A stretch of 8,598 nucleotides of DNA, taken from NCBI GenBank assembly GCA_002453315.1, contig DKGO01000214.1, forward strand, positions 1 to 8,598. The letters run 5' to 3'. This DNA is from Caryophanales bacterium UBA6768 (lineage in GTDB: Bacteria > Bacillota > Bacilli > Bacillales_D > Amphibacillaceae). Under the pieces are notes generated by a model, which was not told where the DNA came from, ran no database searches, and saw nothing but the letters and a program-made list of their open reading frames with translations. A program made the translations under genes and the position numbers. Below are positions 6,575 through 8,598 of the stretch, one piece after another; positions within the stretch are counted from its first letter, which is position 1, and the number at the start of each line of letters is the position of its first letter.

Positions 6575-7915
6575 ATGGCTAAAACAACGGAAGAACTTTT
6601 AAATAAGGATGAAAAGTATGTTTGGCATGGGATGAGGAAATTCGATCCACAAGCAACGATGGTCATTACAGAGGCCGAAGGTGCGTGGATTACTACTTCC
6701 GATGGCAAAAAATACCTAGATGGTATGTCAGGGTTGTGGTGTGTTAATGTCGGTTATGGCCGAAAAGAATTAGCCGAGGCTTCTTATAACCAATTAACAA
6801 AAATGCCTTATTACCCATTAACCCAAACCCATGAACCAGCTATTTTGTTAGGAGAAAAATTAAATGATTGGCTCGACGATGAATATATTATCTTTTTTTC
6901 CAATAGTGGTTCAGAGGCAAATGAAGTAGCCTTTAAAATAGCACGTCAATTCCATGCCCAAACAAATCAAAATGAGAGAAAGAAAATTATTTCCCTTTAT
7001 CGATCATATCACGGCAGTACACTTGGAGCTATGTCAGCTACTGGGCAAGGACAAAGAAAATTTAACTACGAACCTTTAGCATACGGCTTTATTCATGCCC
7101 CACCCCCAGACTGTTATCGATCACATTTAAATGTAGATGGGTCATGTTGTGAGCATCATGCAAATGAAATTAGAAGGATCATCAATTGGGAAATGGAAGA
7201 AACTGTTGCCGCTGTTATTATGGAAGCAAATATTACTGGTGGTGGTGTCTTAATCCCACATCATAATTATTTACAGGAGGTTCGTAATATTTGTGATGAA
7301 ACAGGGACCCTATTAATCGTTGATGAAGTTATCAACGGTTTTGGCAGAACGGGGAAGCCTTTTGGATTTATGCATGCTGGCATCAAACCGGATATTGTGA
7401 CAATGGCAAAAGGGATTACTAGCGCCTATTTACCATTATCAGCTACTGCCGTAAGAAAAGGGATTTTTGAGGCTTTTAAAGGTTCTGACCAATATGATTT
7501 GTTTAGACATGTGAACACATATGGAGGAAGCCCAGCATCATGTGCAGTTGCACTTAAAAATCTAGAAATAATGGAACGTGAAGGGTTAGTAGAACGTTCA
7601 CAGGTTCTTGGGGAGAGACTATACGAAGAATTAAAAGTGTTAAATAATCATCCCTATGTAGGGGACATTAGAAATAAGGGACTTTTACTAGGGATAGAGT
7701 TGGTCGAGGATAAATCAAGCAAAGTCCCCCTTCATACTTCTAAAGTTGACGACGTCATTCGGCGATGCAAAGAGGCTGGCCTCATTATTGGTAAAAACGG
7801 TTATACTGTAAAGGACTATAATAATGTATTAACGATTAGCCCACCTTTAAGTATCACAGATGATGATTTATCATTTATTATAAACACTTTAAAACTAGCA
7901 ATTTTTAATGAATAA
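6575..7915 (+). CDS. Class III PLP-dependent omega-aminotransferase (beta-alanine/omega-amino acid:pyruvate or taurine:pyruvate type)
   Basis: This 446-residue, full-length fold-type I aminotransferase moves the terminal amino group of an omega-amino acid or amine to pyruvate or a similar acceptor. Visible cofactor residues are FSNSGSEANE (phosphate-binding S111-G112-S113), the Y145-H146 pair that stacks on PLP, VDEV with D250, MAKGITSAYLPLSA with the Schiff-base K279, and NTYGGSP with T316. The N-terminal HGMRKFDP and GLWCVNVGYGR blocks match the YhxA/omega-APT/Tpa branch. A Cys-rich stretch (C180, C191, C192) before EIRRII is common in this branch. Because mmsA lies directly upstream, beta-alanine to malonate semialdehyde is the most economical function; taurine to sulfoacetaldehyde cannot be excluded because related enzymes do this. 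A terminator follows the gene, making it the last of its operon. Confidence 0.92.
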   Translation: MAKTTEELLNKDEKYVWHGMRKFDPQATMVITEAEGAWITTSDGKKYLDGMSGLWCVNVGYGRKELAEASYNQLTKMPYYPLTQTHEPAILLGEKLNDWLDDEYIIFFSNSGSEANEVAFKIARQFHAQTNQNERKKIISLYRSYHGSTLGAMSATGQGQRKFNYEPLAYGFIHAPPPDCYRSHLNVDGSCCEHHANEIRRIINWEMEETVAAVIMEANITGGGVLIPHHNYLQEVRNICDETGTLLIVDEVINGFGRTGKPFGFMHAGIKPDIVTMAKGITSAYLPLSATAVRKGIFEAFKGSDQYDLFRHVNTYGGSPASCAVALKNLEIMEREGLVERSQVLGERLYEELKVLNNHPYVGDIRNKGLLLGIELVEDKSSKVPLHTSKVDDVIRRCKEAGLIIGKNGYTVKDYNNVLTISPPLSITDDDLSFIINTLKLAIFNE

Positions 7916-7931
7916 ACATTATGTTAAGACT

Positions 7932-7965
7932 AGGCTTACCAGGATGATATTGGTAAGTCTTTTTA
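7932..7965 (+). terminator. Rho-independent terminator after the aminotransferase gene
   Basis: A 10-bp stem (7932-7941 with 7951-7960, containing one G:T pair, arms AGGCTTACCA and TGGTAAGTCT) closes a 9-nt loop and is followed at once by TTTTTATTT. It ends the mmsA-aminotransferase transcript and separates it from pepT. Confidence 0.9.
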
Positions 7966-8034
7966 TTTGTCGAAATATAAAGTTTCAACCAATCATGATC
8001 CCGCCATTTTCTTTTCGTTTGCTACTATTTTCTC

Positions 8035-8040
8035 TATAAT
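8035..8040 (+). promoter_or_regulatory. Candidate SigA -10 box of pepT
   Basis: An exact TATAAT lies 34 nt upstream of the pepT start and after the terminator of the previous operon. The expected -35 position (about 8011-8017) reads TTTTCG, a weak match. Confidence 0.5.
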
Positions 8041-8074
8041 AATGAATAAAGGTAAATTTTGGAGGGATATATAT

Positions 8075-8598
8075 ATGCAAAACAAGTTAATAGAACGGTT
8101 AATGCGCTATGCAAAAATAGATACACAATCCGATGAGTCAAAAACAACTGTCCCAACGACAGAGGGTCAAATAGTGTTAGGGCGTTTACTCGTTGAAGAA
8201 TTACGTGCCATTGGGATGGAGGATGTTTCGATAGATGAGAACGGTTATGTGATGGCAACACTGCCTTCTAATAGTGGGAAAGAGTTACCGACGATTGGAT
8301 TTTTAGCTCATGTAGATACAGCAACGGATTTTACTGGTGCCAATGTACAACCACAACTACATCATGAATATCAAGGTGAAGAAATACTATTAAATGAAAA
8401 GTTAGGAATCACGATGTCGCCGACAGATTTTCCTGAGTTGAAAAAATATATTGGTCATACTTTAATGACAACCGATGGCACGACTTTGTTAGGGGCAGAT
8501 AACAAAGCAGGTATTGCTGAAATTATGACTGCAATGGAATATTTAATTGAGCACCCTGAAATTGAACATGGGGCCATTCGCGTGGCTTTTACACCAGA
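8075..8598 (+). CDS. pepT: Peptidase T (tripeptide aminopeptidase, M20 family), N-terminal part; 3' end outside window
   Basis: PepT removes the N-terminal residue of tripeptides in the cytoplasm using two zinc ions. The visible 174 residues start [17 protein letters not shown], carry TVPTTEGQ, and have GFLAHVDTA with predicted zinc ligand H79 and D81, then [18 protein letters not shown] with the bridging Asp D142. The catalytic Glu and remaining ligands (normally after FTPDEEIG) lie beyond the window edge, since the last codons read AFTP. The start is ATG with GGAGGG (8061-8066) 8 nt upstream. The gene has its own -10 candidate and follows a terminator, so it is a separate unit; peptide use is not obviously linked to the upstream pathway. 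The full protein is usually about 410 residues. Confidence 0.95.
   Translation, partial: MQNKLIERLMRYAKIDTQSDESKTTVPTTEGQIVLGRLLVEELRAIGMEDVSIDENGYVMATLPSNSGKELPTIGFLAHVDTATDFTGANVQPQLHHEYQGEEILLNEKLGITMSPTDFPELKKYIGHTLMTTDGTTLLGADNKAGIAEIMTAMEYLIEHPEIEHGAIRVAFTP

Noticed and set aside
8034..8261. Minus-strand ORF overlapping the start of pepT, and other antisense ORFs within the genes
   Set aside because: They lie opposite strongly supported coding sequence, resemble no family and lack ribosome sites; they are frame shadows.
1..8598. CRISPR arrays, tRNA or rRNA genes, transposases, phage or toxin-antitoxin genes
   Set aside because: None was seen on either strand; the window is almost filled by seven metabolic genes.

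Overview
The window looks like a chromosomal segment of a low-GC Gram-positive bacterium of the Bacillaceae type. The evidence is strong Shine-Dalgarno sequences (AGGAGG, GGAGGG, GAGGTGAT), use of a TTG start, AT-rich spacers, a TATAAT-type -10 box, a CcpA-like cre half-site, and Bacillus-like proteins such as a 487-residue MmsA/IolA and a YhcX-type GNAT-nitrilase fusion. Genus and species cannot be fixed from the sequence alone. All seven genes lie on the plus strand.

Layout. The window opens inside an FAD-dependent amine/amino-acid oxidase (DAO family, C-terminal part, ends at 631). A C45-family N-terminal-nucleophile acyltransferase/amidohydrolase follows closely (679-1761). A 194-nt spacer then holds a compositionally distinct island with alternating inverted repeats and a TATAAT box. 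Next come a GNAT-nitrilase fusion (1956-3446) and, 31 nt later, a GabD-like aldehyde dehydrogenase (3478-4899). A 148-nt spacer carries a candidate cre site and two GTATAC palindromes. It precedes a CoA-acylating (methyl)malonate-semialdehyde dehydrogenase, mmsA (5048-6511), and a class III omega-aminotransferase (6575-7915), which is followed by a clear intrinsic terminator. The last gene, pepT (8075 to the window end, cut off), is a separate unit with its own leader.

How the genes may work together (inference). Oxidase, aldehyde dehydrogenase, omega-aminotransferase and MmsA together resemble a route from an amine (for example a polyamine, 1,3-diaminopropane or an N-acylated amine) through an aminoaldehyde to an omega-amino acid such as beta-alanine, then to malonate semialdehyde and acetyl-CoA. 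The C45 enzyme and the GNAT domain would remove and add N-acyl groups in such a pathway. No step is proved by the sequence.

The most unusual point is the nitrilase half of the fusion protein. It keeps the fold-level family signature and the catalytic Lys, but the catalytic Glu is Ala and the catalytic Cys is Gly, so it appears to be a pseudo-amidase joined to an apparently intact GNAT domain. A second point is that the GabD-like enzyme seems to lack two of the three residues that bind the carboxylate of succinate semialdehyde, which suggests another aldehyde substrate.
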